A stretch of DNA of 35,169 nt from Bacteroidales bacterium (GCA_028703095.1 JAQVNO010000009.1:1-35169); one strand, 5' to 3'; shown: positions 1-8,525, numbered from the stretch's first letter. The notes: generated by a model from the sequence alone, not told the origin. Numbers and translations are program-made.

Positions 1-1668
1 TCCCAGCATATTGTAAAATTCAATTTTTTGAATAATATTGTCGGACGAAATATTCAATTGATCATTTGCCGGATTCGGATATACTTTGATAGCATCATCT
101 ACCTTGACATTTTCAATAGCAGAAGAATCGACAATTACATAGGCAGACCCTAATATTTTAATATTATCTAAAATAAACATTCCTCTTGAAGCTTGGCTAT
201 TAGTTGTTAAACGAAAAGCAACATAAATATCCTTTCCTTTATACGCTGATATATCAATGCTACGGTTATAAGGATAAACAGGTTCATTCGGTGATAAGAA
301 TTTTTCAGATAACACTTCATGTAGTTTCGTGAAATCGGCAATTTCATTACTTTTATCTGAAATAAGAACCTCATAGGATTCATATTGTGATGCGGGATAA
401 CTTTGTTGAAAACAAGAGGCGGCATTCCACTGTAAATATACAGGATAGGAAGAATTATTGATATGACAATGAGGTAATACAAGCCACCTATCAGCGGCTA
501 CACTTAACCCTTCAGCAAAACGTGAATATGAAAAAACAGCAAATATTCCCCAAACTTTAGGAAATAAAGTTGCACCTCCTACTCCTACTTTCCAAACAAA
601 ATCACCGAAAAGTGATTCGTAATTTAAACTTTGTGCCATGGTTGCAGCATCTTGTTTATACATTTTATAATCCGATGTAGCCCAATATACTGAATCCACA
701 AGACTTGGATCATCAAAATTGAATATAACAAAATTGCTGTCATCTCCTACCCAAAAAGAAATAGTTTCCGATTCATTATTAACGGATAATTCATCTCCTG
801 GAGCAGCTGTAATAAATTTTAATGTATTTACGGATTGTTCACTTAGGTTTATGGGCGTTTCAAAGGTATATAAAACAGTTTCTTTTGATTTTACCAATGG
901 TATAATTCCACTTACAGGACTTCCTCCATTCAAAATATAAGAAACAGGTACATTTGAAGCATCGGTTCTTCCATTGTTTCTTACTTTGATAGTAACAGGG
1001 ATATCTTTATTTATAACATAGAGATCTGAACTATCTGTTTGAGGCATAGGAGATACAAAAGCTAAAGCTTCAATATCCACTCCGGATATTACAGCCTCAA
1101 TCGAAATAAAGTCAAAAGCCCAAGGACTTGTACAAGTAGGAGATTCAAAAACCCATGCAATTTTAACATTCTTACCTTTATACGAATCAGGAATAGCTAC
1201 ATCTAAAGTAGTACTATCTAAATTATTATCCGGATAAGGTTGCGGTAATGTATTGGTATCAGTCCATAGAGTAACCCAATTTGTTCCTCCATCATCTGAA
1301 ATTCGAACTGAATGTGTTCCATCCGATACATGGTACGAATAAAAGGATACTATATTGGTTCTGGTAGTATTTAATAAGGTTACTTCTTTAGAAATCAGCC
1401 ATTCATTATACGTTCTGCCTGATGTAACCTCAAACCCGACAAGATATTTTCTATCAATAGGTTTTATTACTGTGGAACCATCCGGGAAGCTTGTTTTTAT
1501 CCTCCATAATGAACCTCCTGATATTTTCGTTAATGGGGTCCACCCTAGCGGATAATCTTGTCCGGTTCCTGAGGGCAAAAGATTATCATCAAAACTTTCT
1601 CTTAATACAACTTGTGCATTGACTTGCATAAATGCAATTACACAGATTAATGTTATAAATTTTTTCAT
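1..1668 (-). CDS. Secreted choice-of-anchor-J-like protein with T9SS sorting domain (3' end cut by window)
   Basis: This reading frame is open from an ATG at 1668 to the left edge (556 codons) and is missing from the ORF track because its stop lies outside the window. It opens with a signal peptide (MKKFITLICVIAFMQVNAQ). A choice-of-anchor-J-like jelly-roll module follows (ESFDDNLLPSG, then a YPLGWTP segment). Next comes a CARDB-like stretch around residues 200-290 (VTIKVRNNGRTDASNVPVSY), then a second jelly-roll-like module ending in DISAYKGKDIYVAFRLTT. The visible C-terminus begins a type A T9SS sorting domain (VKVYPNPANDQLNI). The protein is inferred to be exported by the Sec system and then by T9SS, and to be surface-bound or secreted. 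Its ligand cannot be told from sequence. It has its own upstream promoter motif on the minus strand, so it is probably monocistronic at its 5' side. Domain calls are by eye. Confidence 0.85.
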   Translation of the reverse strand, partial: MKKFITLICVIAFMQVNAQVVLRESFDDNLLPSGTGQDYPLGWTPLTKISGGSLWRIKTSFPDGSTVIKPIDRKYLVGFEVTSGRTYNEWLISKEVTLLNTTRTNIVSFYSYHVSDGTHSVRISDDGGTNWVTLWTDTNTLPQPYPDNNLDSTTLDVAIPDSYKGKNVKIAWVFESPTCTSPWAFDFISIEAVISGVDIEALAFVSPMPQTDSSDLYVINKDIPVTIKVRNNGRTDASNVPVSYILNGGSPVSGIIPLVKSKETVLYTFETPINLSEQSVNTLKFITAAPGDELSVNNESETISFWVGDDSNFVIFNFDDPSLVDSVYWATSDYKMYKQDAATMAQSLNYESLFGDFVWKVGVGGATLFPKVWGIFAVFSYSRFAEGLSVAADRWLVLPHCHINNSSYPVYLQWNAASCFQQSYPASQYESYEVLISDKSNEIADFTKLHEVLSEKFLSPNEPVYPYNRSIDISAYKGKDIYVAFRLTTNSQASRGMFILDNIKILGSAYVIVDSSAIENVKVDDAIKVYPNPANDQLNISSDNIIQKIEFYNMLG

Positions 1669-1711
1669 ATCGTATGTATTTTTAAATTATAAAGCAATTA
1701 AGTTATGTTTA

Positions 1712-1719
1712 CAAAAGTA
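1712..1719 (-). promoter_or_regulatory. Bacteroidota -7 promoter element for the T9SS cargo gene
   Basis: The minus strand reads TACTTTTG here, matching the Bacteroidota consensus TAnnTTTG. It lies about 45 bases upstream of the ATG at 1668. I see no clear -33 TTTG. Confidence 0.6.
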
Positions 1720-1758
1720 CAAAAAAAAACACAATAAATAAATATTCATCAAATTATT

Positions 1759-2577
1759 TTAAACAGACACATTGTATTCTCTTAATGCCTGATTTAATGT
1801 TGTTTTTTTATCGGTTGATTGTTTTCTTTTCCCGATTATTAAGGCACAAGCCACCGAAAAAGTACCGGCAGGAAAGTTTTTTTCATAGGTTCCGGGTATA
1901 ACAACCGATCTTGCGGGAACAATTCCAATATATTCAACTGCTTTTTTTTGACTTACATCTATTATTTTGGTTGATTGTGTTAAAACTACATTAGCTCCTA
2001 GTACTGCTTCTGACTCTACCTTTACACCCTCCACTACGATGCAGCGGGAACCGATAAAGCAGTTATCTTCTATAATCACCGGAGAAGCCTGTACGGGCTC
2101 TAAAACACCCCCTATACCTACCCCTCCACTGATGTGAACATTTGCTCCTATCTGAGCACAAGAACCTATCGTTGCCCACGTATCTATCATACTTCCTTTA
2201 CCTACATAAGCTCCTATATTTACATATGAAGGCATTAATATGACTCCTCTTTCCAAATAAGAACCATAACGCGCAATAGCATGAGGGACAACTCTTACCC
2301 CTTGTTGTTTGTAATTTTTTTTCAATGGTATTTTATCATGAAATTCAAAAGGTTCACATTCAATCAGCTGCATATCCTTGATTATAAAATAAAGCAGTAT
2401 GGCTTTTTTAATCCATTCATTAATATTCCATTCGTTATTAATTTTTTCAGCAACACGTATTTTTCCTTTATCAAGCGCTTCTATCGTTTCTTTGATAGCG
2501 TTTTGAGTGTTTATATGCGTTAAGATTTCTCTATTATCCCAAGCAGATTCAATGATTGTCTGATGCGTTATTTTCAT
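1759..2577 (-). CDS. dapD: 2,3,4,5-tetrahydropyridine-2,6-dicarboxylate N-succinyltransferase
   Basis: DapD transfers succinyl from succinyl-CoA to tetrahydrodipicolinate in the succinylase branch of lysine and meso-diaminopimelate synthesis, in the cytoplasm. The 272-residue length is the usual DapD length. An N-terminal helical part (residues 1-90) precedes a left-handed beta-helix of hexapeptide repeats, visible as VNIGAYVGKGSMIDTWATIG and GANVHISGGVGIGGVLEP. The conserved segment PVIIEDNCFIGSRCIVVEGV and the C-terminal PARSVVIPGTY are also present. Its start overlaps the end of the DUF2461 gene by 29 bases, so it is probably co-transcribed and translationally coupled behind ssb and DUF2461. 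No separate promoter motif is apparent. Confidence 0.95.
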   Translation of the reverse strand: MKITHQTIIESAWDNREILTHINTQNAIKETIEALDKGKIRVAEKINNEWNINEWIKKAILLYFIIKDMQLIECEPFEFHDKIPLKKNYKQQGVRVVPHAIARYGSYLERGVILMPSYVNIGAYVGKGSMIDTWATIGSCAQIGANVHISGGVGIGGVLEPVQASPVIIEDNCFIGSRCIVVEGVKVESEAVLGANVVLTQSTKIIDVSQKKAVEYIGIVPARSVVIPGTYEKNFPAGTFSVACALIIGKRKQSTDKKTTLNQALREYNVSV

Positions 2578-3238
2578 ATTGTATTACTGTATTTAAATAA
2601 TTATTAATAGGATACATTTTTTTGAATGTATCTACACAAAATTCCATGAAATGGGGGTCCAATACTTCCTTATTGCTTATGGTTTTCCCCACTGTATAAT
2701 GCTTACGTTTCAACAAATCTATGTGTTGAAAATCTGGAGGATACCCTTTAGGCGCTTTTTTTAATTTATCTTCTTCTCCCAGTACAGTAAAAGTAGATAC
2801 AAATTCTTTATTTTGAATTATCGAAAGAAAATTTTCGGGATTATAATATATTTCTTGCCTGATTTGTGATAATATTTCTTTCTCCGGCGACCACAAGCCT
2901 CCGGCTAAAAACGAAGTATCATTTTGTAAATGTAAATAATAACCAGCGTATTTACTTGATTTTCCTCCTTTATTTATAAAAATTCCAAAATGATTTTTAA
3001 ATGGCATTTTATTAGGAGAAAAACGTATGTCTCTGTAAATTCTAAAAATTGACGTTTTTGAAGTTTCTTTTAAAACATTACAATCAAATTTTGCGATATT
3101 TTCAATTAATTCATTCGTAAATACGCTGATTATCGACAAGGATTCTTCGTACAAACTACGATGACTCGAAAACCAATCTCTGGTATTATTCTGTTCTAAT
3201 TGTGATAAAAAATCAAATACAATGGGTTGTATTTTCAT
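2549..3238 (-). CDS. DUF2461 family protein
   Basis: This 229-residue protein matches the DUF2461 (TIGR02453) family. Recognisable segments are the N-terminal FLSQLEQNNTRDWFSSHRSLY, the RIYRDIRFSPNKMPFKNHFG block, and the LHLQNDTSFLAGGLWSPEKE block followed by a helical C-terminus. The family is widespread in bacteria, and to my knowledge its biochemical role is not established. There is no signal peptide, so it is cytoplasmic. It sits 18 bases after ssb and overlaps dapD by 29 bases, which places it in the middle of a three-gene operon. Confidence 0.88.
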   Translation of the reverse strand: MKIQPIVFDFLSQLEQNNTRDWFSSHRSLYEESLSIISVFTNELIENIAKFDCNVLKETSKTSIFRIYRDIRFSPNKMPFKNHFGIFINKGGKSSKYAGYYLHLQNDTSFLAGGLWSPEKEILSQIRQEIYYNPENFLSIIQNKEFVSTFTVLGEEDKLKKAPKGYPPDFQHIDLLKRKHYTVGKTISNKEVLDPHFMEFCVDTFKKMYPINNYLNTVIQYENNASDNH

Positions 3239-3256
3239 TTCATCATTTTTAAATAC

Positions 3257-3697
3257 TTAGAACGGCAAATCTTCTTCTTCTGCCATAAAAGGAGGTAGTT
3301 CCGGTTCGTTAATTGATTGTCCTTGTGGTTCATTTGTTGGGAACTTTCCCGCATTGTCGTTAGCATCGCTTTTTGACCCTAACATAGTAAAAGAATCTGC
3401 TACTATATCAGTAGCATATTTTTTTACGCCATTGTCTTCCCAGCTTCGAGAACGTATTTTGCCTTCAACATAAATTTGTTTACCTTTGGTAAGATACTTT
3501 TCAGCTATTTCAGCTAAATTTCTCCAACAAGTAATATTATGCCACTCAGTTACATCTTTACGTTCACCTGACTTGTCTTTGTAAGTTTCTGTGGTTGCTA
3601 AAGAAAATTTTGCGACTTTAACTCCGCTTTCAATGGTTTTTACTTCCGGGTCTTTTCCTAAATGCCCGACTAAAATAACTTTGTTAATTCCTGACAT
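3257..3697 (-). CDS. ssb: Single-stranded DNA-binding protein
   Basis: SSB binds single-stranded DNA during replication, recombination and repair and recruits partners through its C-terminal tip. An OB fold spans about residues 1-105 (NKVILVGHLGKDPEVK, then TEWHNITCWRNLAEIAEKYL and KGKQIYVEGKIRSRSW). A short flexible linker rich in N, P, Q and E leads to the acidic tip EEEDLPF. I set the start at the ATG at 3697, giving MSGINKVILVG and 146 residues. The track start at 3736 lies inside the promoter motif at 3734-3741 and would add 13 residues no SSB has. It heads the operon with DUF2461 and dapD. Confidence 0.95.
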   Translation of the reverse strand: MSGINKVILVGHLGKDPEVKTIESGVKVAKFSLATTETYKDKSGERKDVTEWHNITCWRNLAEIAEKYLTKGKQIYVEGKIRSRSWEDNGVKKYATDIVADSFTMLGSKSDANDNAGKFPTNEPQGQSINEPELPPFMAEEEDLPF

Positions 3698-3733
3698 GAT
3701 ACAATTTTTTTTGGTTAATAATAATTTGACATG

Positions 3734-3741
3734 CAAAAGTA
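3734..3741 (-). promoter_or_regulatory. Bacteroidota -7 promoter element for ssb operon
   Basis: The minus strand reads TACTTTTG, matching TAnnTTTG, 37 bases upstream of the ssb ATG at 3697. Its position rules out the longer ORF-track start at 3736. Confidence 0.65.
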
Positions 3742-3822
3742 ACTAAAAAAAATATATAAACAATTATTTTTATAAAATTTTTTATTTTATACTATTTATA
3801 ACGATTAAATTTAAAAAAATGA

Positions 3823-3830
3823 TATTTTTG
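3823..3830 (+). promoter_or_regulatory. Bacteroidota -7 promoter element for LD-carboxypeptidase operon
   Basis: TATTTTTG matches TAnnTTTG and lies 29 bases before the ATG at 3860. The ssb promoter on the other strand is about 85 bases away, so the intergenic region looks like a divergent promoter pair. Confidence 0.6.
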
Positions 3831-3859
3831 CAATTATTATTCAATAATTTAAAATAAAA

Positions 3860-4759
3860 ATGATCATACCGACACTTCAAAAAGGAGACAGCCTAAGTAT
3901 CATTGCTCCTGCTCGTAAAATTTCACAAAAAGAACTGGAAGATAGTATTTTACTTTTTGAATCTTATGGATTAAAGGTTGTTTTAGGCAAAAATATTGAT
4001 AAAAAATATCATCAATTTGCCGGAACAGATAAAGAAAGAGCTTCCGATTTTCAAGAAGCATTGGATAATCCCAATATTAAAGCTGTTTTTTGCGCCAGAG
4101 GAGGCTATGGTAATTTACGCATTATTGATATGCTCAATTTTTCAGCATTTATGAAATCGCCGAAATGGATATGCGGATATAGTGATACAACCGTAATTCA
4201 TTCTCATCTTCATCGCTTGGGTTTTCCAAGTTTACACTGCACCATGCCTATTAACATATCAAAAAAATTATTTGATACCGAAACCATTAAAAGTATGATG
4301 CATGTTTTATTTCATGGAAAAATACACTACGAAATTTCTCCTCATCCCTTTAATAAAATTGGCTCAGCCAAAGGTAAATTATGTGGAGGAAATCTTTCCT
4401 TAATTTATGCTTTAAATAACTCTCCTTCTGATATTAAAACGGAAGGTAAGATTTTATTTATTGAAGAATTAGATGAATACCTTTATCATATAGACAGAAT
4501 GATGCTGAATCTTAAACGTAGTAACAAACTTAATAATCTGGCGGCTCTTATGGTTGGCGGTATGTGTCAAATGAACGATAATACCATCTCCTACGGGAAA
4601 ATTGCCGAAGAAATTATTTTGGAACATGTTCATTCTTACGATTATCCAATATGTTTTGGATTTCCTGCAGGGCATTTAAACGATAACAGAGCTTTACTTT
4701 TCGGACTTCAAACAGAAATAATAATTACAAATAACAAAGTTGGATTAATAAACGGATAA
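3860..4759 (+). CDS. LD-carboxypeptidase (peptidase S66, muramoyltetrapeptide carboxypeptidase family)
   Basis: S66 enzymes cleave the L,D-bond to the terminal D-Ala of murein tetrapeptides during peptidoglycan recycling. This 299-residue protein has the family layout. The N-terminus is KGDSLSIIAPARKIS, and AVFCARGGYGNLRIID follows at about residues 75-90. The nucleophile serine is in WICGYSDTTVIH, the predicted catalytic glutamate in LFIEELDEYLYHIDRM, and the catalytic histidine in CFGFPAGHLNDNRAL. All three triad positions are therefore present. There is no signal peptide, which fits a cytoplasmic recycling role. It is the first gene of a plus-strand run, and the next gene begins one base after its stop codon. 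Confidence 0.9.
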   Translation: MIIPTLQKGDSLSIIAPARKISQKELEDSILLFESYGLKVVLGKNIDKKYHQFAGTDKERASDFQEALDNPNIKAVFCARGGYGNLRIIDMLNFSAFMKSPKWICGYSDTTVIHSHLHRLGFPSLHCTMPINISKKLFDTETIKSMMHVLFHGKIHYEISPHPFNKIGSAKGKLCGGNLSLIYALNNSPSDIKTEGKILFIEELDEYLYHIDRMMLNLKRSNKLNNLAALMVGGMCQMNDNTISYGKIAEEIILEHVHSYDYPICFGFPAGHLNDNRALLFGLQTEIIITNNKVGLING

Positions 4760-4760
4760 T

Positions 4761-5678
4761 ATGTTATTTAAAAAAGCTGTACATAAAAAAAATCTGCAAA
4801 GAATCCTAATTTTTATTTTATCTGTTTTAGGGTTATTAAAACTGGTATTTGAAAATAAAATTTATCCTTTTGCACAAGACAATATTAATTTTTTAGGTCA
4901 ATATACGATAAATGTTTATGGAAAATATTATTGGTTTTTTAAAACAGCTGTTTTTATTCTTTTTATTGTAAATGCCCTTCTTTTAACATTTATACTAAGA
5001 AAACATAAACTGATAGAACTACATAAATATTTCCCTGCAATATTTTATTTGTTGCTATTTTTATTCTTTTTAAAAACAAGTTTTTTTATTCCTTTGTTCA
5101 TTAATAGTCTTATTATACTTTTTTTAATACCTCCCTTTTTAAAAATAAGTGAGAAAGACTATAAAGAAAAAAATGGCATCGTTTTCGGAATATTTTGCGG
5201 TTTAATTATTTTAGTCTATGCCCCTTTCATTTTTTATTTTTTACTAATTTATTTAATATTCATATTAAATAATTTTTATAATTGGCGTAACTATATCCTT
5301 CCTTTTTTAGGATTAATTATTACGTGTATTTATTTTTTTAGTATTCTATATTTTATTGATTTTGAAGATTTTGATACTTTATTGGCAGCTTACACTTCCC
5401 AATTTAAAATTACAATTTTCTTTAGTTATATCGGCTATCAAATTATTTTATATTCATTTTTATTGATTCTATATTTAATTTTTTCATATTCTATTTTTTC
5501 TCGTTCTGCCAATATGAATATTTTTATTCGCAAAAAATACTATTTTTTCCTTCTTAGTTCATTATTCGGATTACTTTTTTGTTTCTTATTTAGAGAAATA
5601 CAAGCAATAGGGTTTATTCTATTTTTAACTCTTTTATCATCAATGGGAGGTATTTTATATAGTGGTACTAAAAAATAA
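4761..5678 (+). CDS. Polytopic membrane protein of unknown function (possibly DUF6427-like)
   Basis: This 305-residue protein is almost entirely hydrophobic, with roughly eight or nine membrane-spanning segments, for example RILIFILSVLGLLKLVF, FFLLSSLFGLLFCFLF and AIGFILFLTLLSSMGGI. The N-terminal part (ENKIYPFAQDNINFLGQY) resembles a Bacteroidota-restricted membrane family I recall as DUF6427. I hold that assignment loosely. I see no charged catalytic motif. Its start lies one base after the upstream stop and rnhB follows after 23 bases, so the three genes are probably one operon. No function is proposed. Confidence 0.75.
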   Translation: MLFKKAVHKKNLQRILIFILSVLGLLKLVFENKIYPFAQDNINFLGQYTINVYGKYYWFFKTAVFILFIVNALLLTFILRKHKLIELHKYFPAIFYLLLFLFFLKTSFFIPLFINSLIILFLIPPFLKISEKDYKEKNGIVFGIFCGLIILVYAPFIFYFLLIYLIFILNNFYNWRNYILPFLGLIITCIYFFSILYFIDFEDFDTLLAAYTSQFKITIFFSYIGYQIILYSFLLILYLIFSYSIFSRSANMNIFIRKKYYFFLLSSLFGLLFCFLFREIQAIGFILFLTLLSSMGGILYSGTKK

Positions 5679-5701
5679 TATTTTTTCTTTAACACATTTT
5701 T

Positions 5702-6301
5702 ATGCTTAAATCATGTTATAACATCAATCAAATTGAAGCCGGATGTGATGAAGCCGGAAGAGGATGTTTAGCCGGTCCTGTATTTGCTGCAGCCGTTATT
5801 TTTCCTCCCAATTATTCAAACAGTTTCATTCAAGATTCCAAAATATTATCTGATAAACAAAGAAATGAGCTTAGAATTGTTATTGAAACTGATGCCCTTT
5901 GCTGGGCTGTCGCGAAAATTAATGCAGACGAAATAGATAAAATTAATATTTTACAAGCCTCCATCAAAGCCATGAATATTGCCGTAAATACATTAAATGT
6001 AAAACCTGATTTTTTGCTTATCGATGGAAATCATTTTCATTCTTCATTAAAAATCCCTTATCTTTGTGTTGTTAAAGGCGATGCCACTTATTTATCCATT
6101 GCGGCTGCTTCTATTTTAGCTAAAACCTATCGTGATGATTATATGCAAGGGTTACATATCAAATATCCTTTCTATGCTTGGAATAAAAATAAAGGCTACC
6201 CAAGTAGTGAGCATAGAAATGCAATTATAAATCATGGTATTACAGAATACCATCGGAAATCTTTTCGTTTATTTACTTCGCAATTAAAATTTAATTTTTA
6301 A
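5702..6301 (+). CDS. rnhB: Ribonuclease HII
   Basis: RNase HII cuts the RNA strand of RNA-DNA hybrids and removes single ribonucleotides misincorporated in DNA. At 199 residues it has normal length. The metal-binding carboxylates are visible as the D and E of the CDEAGRGCLAGPVFAAAV motif near residue 18. The third is the D of LLIDGNHF near residue 103, and the fourth is the D of KGDATYLSIAAASILAK near residue 125. The C-terminal YPSSEHRNAI segment is also typical. It is third in the plus-strand run. Confidence 0.96.
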   Translation: MLKSCYNINQIEAGCDEAGRGCLAGPVFAAAVIFPPNYSNSFIQDSKILSDKQRNELRIVIETDALCWAVAKINADEIDKINILQASIKAMNIAVNTLNVKPDFLLIDGNHFHSSLKIPYLCVVKGDATYLSIAAASILAKTYRDDYMQGLHIKYPFYAWNKNKGYPSSEHRNAIINHGITEYHRKSFRLFTSQLKFNF

Positions 6302-6340
6302 TTTTTATCAAAAAATTATCAAATGCATTTAAAATAATAC

Positions 6341-6348
6341 TAATTTTG
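6341..6348 (+). promoter_or_regulatory. Bacteroidota -7 promoter element upstream of CNNM-like gene
   Basis: TAATTTTG matches TAnnTTTG exactly. Transcription would begin around 6353-6358, leaving a leader of about 100 bases before the ATG at 6460. A small ORF lies inside that leader. Confidence 0.5.
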
Positions 6349-6373
6349 CATGCATATCAATCAAGATGTATTA

Positions 6374-6472
6374 ATGGACGATGACGACTATTACGAGCCC
6401 CATAATTTATTAAAAAAATACTATTATATTCTTAAAAATAACCTATTATCTTTATATCTATGGAGATATTAA
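6374..6472 (+). CDS. Possible 32-residue leader ORF overlapping the next gene start
   Basis: An ATG at 6374 opens MDDDDYYEPHNLLKKYYYI and closes at 6472 with TAA, 13 bases inside the downstream CNNM-like gene in a different frame. An in-frame ATG at 6350 sits too close to the -7 element to be transcribed. The acidic start followed by a basic, tyrosine-rich stretch is compositionally odd, but a 32-codon ORF in AT-rich DNA can easily be chance. It could be a translationally coupled leader peptide or nothing. Confidence 0.2.
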   Translation: MDDDDYYEPHNLLKKYYYILKNNLLSLYLWRY

Positions 6473-7737
6473 TTATATTATTGCTAATTTTATTTAACGG
6501 TTTTTTGACTTTTTTAAAATATGCTTTACTTTCTACTCGTAAATCAAAATTAGAAACCTATAGCCAAAAAATAGCCAAAAAAACACTATCATTAATTGAT
6601 AATCCTGAAAATTTTATTGGCTCTATTCAAATAGGAATAACATTTATCACTTTATTTATTGGCATTTATAGTGTAAATTCATTGATTATATATCTAAAAA
6701 ATATTTTTTTAGATGTTCCCAGCCTTTATGCTTATGCCGGTATTTTAGCTATTTCAATTATTATCATACTCTTAACTTACGTTAGCCTCGTTTTGGGAGA
6801 ACTTCTTCCGAAAAATATTGCTTTACTCTTTCCCGAAAAAATTTCATATAAATTTTCCGGTTTTATGATATTCTTTTCTAAACTTTTTTTTCCGCTACAT
6901 TGGATATTTACAAAAACAGGATTTTTAATTATGCGTATTTTTTCTCTGAAGAAATTAGACGACAATAAAATAACCGAAGAAGAAATATTAGCTGCTATAG
7001 AACAAGGTACCAGTGATGGTGAAATACAAGAAGTAGAACAAGACATCGTAGAAAGAGTTTTCGACTTGGGAGATAGAGATGTTGAATCTCTGATGACGTA
7101 CCGAAATGAAATAATTTTTCTCGATATAAACGATTCTATTGAAAAAATCAATACTATTATTTATAATTACATGCACAGTTATTATCCGGTTATTGATGGT
7201 AATATAGATAAATTATTGGGAGTCGTATATTTACGCGATTTGTTCAATTGTGTATCTAAGGATCATTATGATCTTAAAAAATACATTCATCCGCCCCAAT
7301 ACATACCCGAAACAACAAGTGCTTACAATGTATTAAAACTTTTTAAAGAATCTAAAATTTATTATGCTTTCATTATCGATGAATTCGGCTCTTTACAAGG
7401 AATGATTACTGCAGTTGATATAATGGAAGCTTTAGTAGGAAAAATAGGTCATCTACAAGAAAATGAAGAAACTATTATTCAAAAAGAAGACAATGCTTGG
7501 ATAACCGACGGTCAATATCCTTTTTATGATTTTCTCTCTCATTTCGATATGGAAGATTTATTTCCCGATAATGATTATAATACCTTAAGCGGACTTATTT
7601 TAGAAATAACCGAGCATATTCCTCAAGTAGGAGAGAAATTACAATGGAAAAAATTTGAATTTGAAATTTTAGAAATGGACGGAGCTCGTATTGATAAAGT
7701 ATTGGTTAATATAGTTCAAAATGAAAATATCGAATAA
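6460..7737 (+). CDS. CNNM/CorC (UPF0053, hemolysin-type) family membrane protein with CBS pair
   Basis: This 425-residue protein has the full family layout: a DUF21 membrane domain (about residues 1-180) with three or four hydrophobic segments, then a CBS pair (about 200-335). A CorC_HlyC domain closes it (about 345-420, DNDYNTLSGLILEITEHIPQVG). Family members transport or regulate Mg2+ or Co2+. The conserved VLGELLPKNIAL segment is present. The usual first-helix signature of the form NGFFxxSExAL reads NGFLTFLKYAL here, so the conserved Ser-Glu pair is Leu-Lys. The later LxGA-type segment is also altered (TFITLFIGIYS). The N-terminus looks like the general family rather than gliding protein GldE. 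It ends 11 bases from the convergent yebC stop. Confidence 0.88.
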   Translation: MEILIILLLILFNGFLTFLKYALLSTRKSKLETYSQKIAKKTLSLIDNPENFIGSIQIGITFITLFIGIYSVNSLIIYLKNIFLDVPSLYAYAGILAISIIIILLTYVSLVLGELLPKNIALLFPEKISYKFSGFMIFFSKLFFPLHWIFTKTGFLIMRIFSLKKLDDNKITEEEILAAIEQGTSDGEIQEVEQDIVERVFDLGDRDVESLMTYRNEIIFLDINDSIEKINTIIYNYMHSYYPVIDGNIDKLLGVVYLRDLFNCVSKDHYDLKKYIHPPQYIPETTSAYNVLKLFKESKIYYAFIIDEFGSLQGMITAVDIMEALVGKIGHLQENEETIIQKEDNAWITDGQYPFYDFLSHFDMEDLFPDNDYNTLSGLILEITEHIPQVGEKLQWKKFEFEILEMDGARIDKVLVNIVQNENIE

Positions 7738-7741
7738 AATT

Positions 7742-7771
7742 ATTTATCTCACTTTATATTGTGAAATAAAT
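7742..7771. terminator. Hairpin at the convergent junction of the CNNM-like gene and yebC
   Basis: ATTTATCTCAC and GTGAAATAAAT are inverted arms with one mismatch around an 8-base AT loop. The hairpin lies between two convergent genes and overlaps the yebC stop codon. It is AT-rich and lacks a clean T-tract, so a shared bidirectional terminator is an inference. Confidence 0.4.
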
Positions 7772-8459
7772 TCGTAACATCATCGTCTTCTTCTATTTTC
7801 TCTATTAATTTTTCTACTTCAGCCCTTTGTTCTTCCGTTAATTCTTTTACATCAGTAGGGATGCGTTCAAATTGAAATGTTTGTATTTCAAAATTATTCT
7901 CTTCTAAATACTTTTGTATAGGTCCGAAACTTTGAAATTCTGCATAAATCATTATCTCATTTTCTTCGGCAAATACTTCTTCTACCCCGTAATCAATTAA
8001 TTCAAGTTCCAACTCTTCAATATTTATATCCGGTTTGGCAAGGATTTTAAAACTACATTTCCTTTCAAACATAAAATCCAACATTCCTTGAGTTCCCAAA
8101 GAACCTCCGAATTTATTGAAATAAGAACGAATATTAGCAACGGTGCGTTGATGATTATCGGTTGCCGTTTCAATTACTAAAGCAATACCATGTGGTGCAT
8201 ATCCTTCATATACTATTTCTTTATAATCACTTGTATCTTTTTCAAATGCACGTTTTATGGCTCTTTCCACATTTTCTTTAGGCATGTTTTCCGAACGTGC
8301 ATTTTGAATCAATAACCGTAAACGAGGATTGGTTTCTGAATCTCCTCCTCCGGCTTTTGCTGCCATAGTTATTTCTTTACCTAAACGCGTGAAAACACGT
8401 GCCATATTTCCCCATCTTTTAAACTTTCTCGCTTTACGGTATTCAAATGCTCTTCCCAT
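7749..8459 (-). CDS. yebC: YebC/PmpR/TACO1 family protein
   Basis: The family members bind nucleic acid or ribosomes. Some are described as transcriptional regulators, and more recent work links the family to translation of difficult stretches such as polyproline. The 236-residue length and motifs are standard. The N-terminus is MGRAFEYRKARKFKRWGNMA, followed by RVFTRLGKEITMAAKAGG, NMPKENVERAIKRA, and YEGYAPHGIALVIETATDN at about residues 85-105. An acidic C-terminus (EKIEEDDDVTNLFHNI) closes it. It has its own promoter motif, is separated from nadA by 66 bases, and is probably monocistronic. Confidence 0.93.
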   Translation of the reverse strand: MGRAFEYRKARKFKRWGNMARVFTRLGKEITMAAKAGGGDSETNPRLRLLIQNARSENMPKENVERAIKRAFEKDTSDYKEIVYEGYAPHGIALVIETATDNHQRTVANIRSYFNKFGGSLGTQGMLDFMFERKCSFKILAKPDINIEELELELIDYGVEEVFAEENEIMIYAEFQSFGPIQKYLEENNFEIQTFQFERIPTDVKELTEEQRAEVEKLIEKIEEDDDVTNLFHNIK

Positions 8460-8499
8460 TTTTTAATTGTATTATAAGTTACTTTTTTTAAAAATTGTG

Positions 8500-8507
8500 C
8501 AAAAATA
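8500..8507 (-). promoter_or_regulatory. Bacteroidota -7 promoter element for yebC
   Basis: The minus strand reads TATTTTTG, matching TAnnTTTG, about 40 bases upstream of the yebC ATG. Confidence 0.55.
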
Positions 8508-8525
8508 TCATTTTTTATGTTTACT

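Noticed and set aside
207-482. ORFs 207-482, 719-940 and 1355-1555
   Set aside because: They are shadows of the large minus-strand T9SS cargo gene that runs off the left edge.
3698-3736. N-terminal extension of SSB
   Set aside because: It overlaps the promoter element on the minus strand, and MSGINKVILVG is the normal start.
6460-7737. Gliding protein GldE
   Set aside because: The first-helix region and overall start resemble the general UPF0053/CorC family, and no gldD lies downstream.
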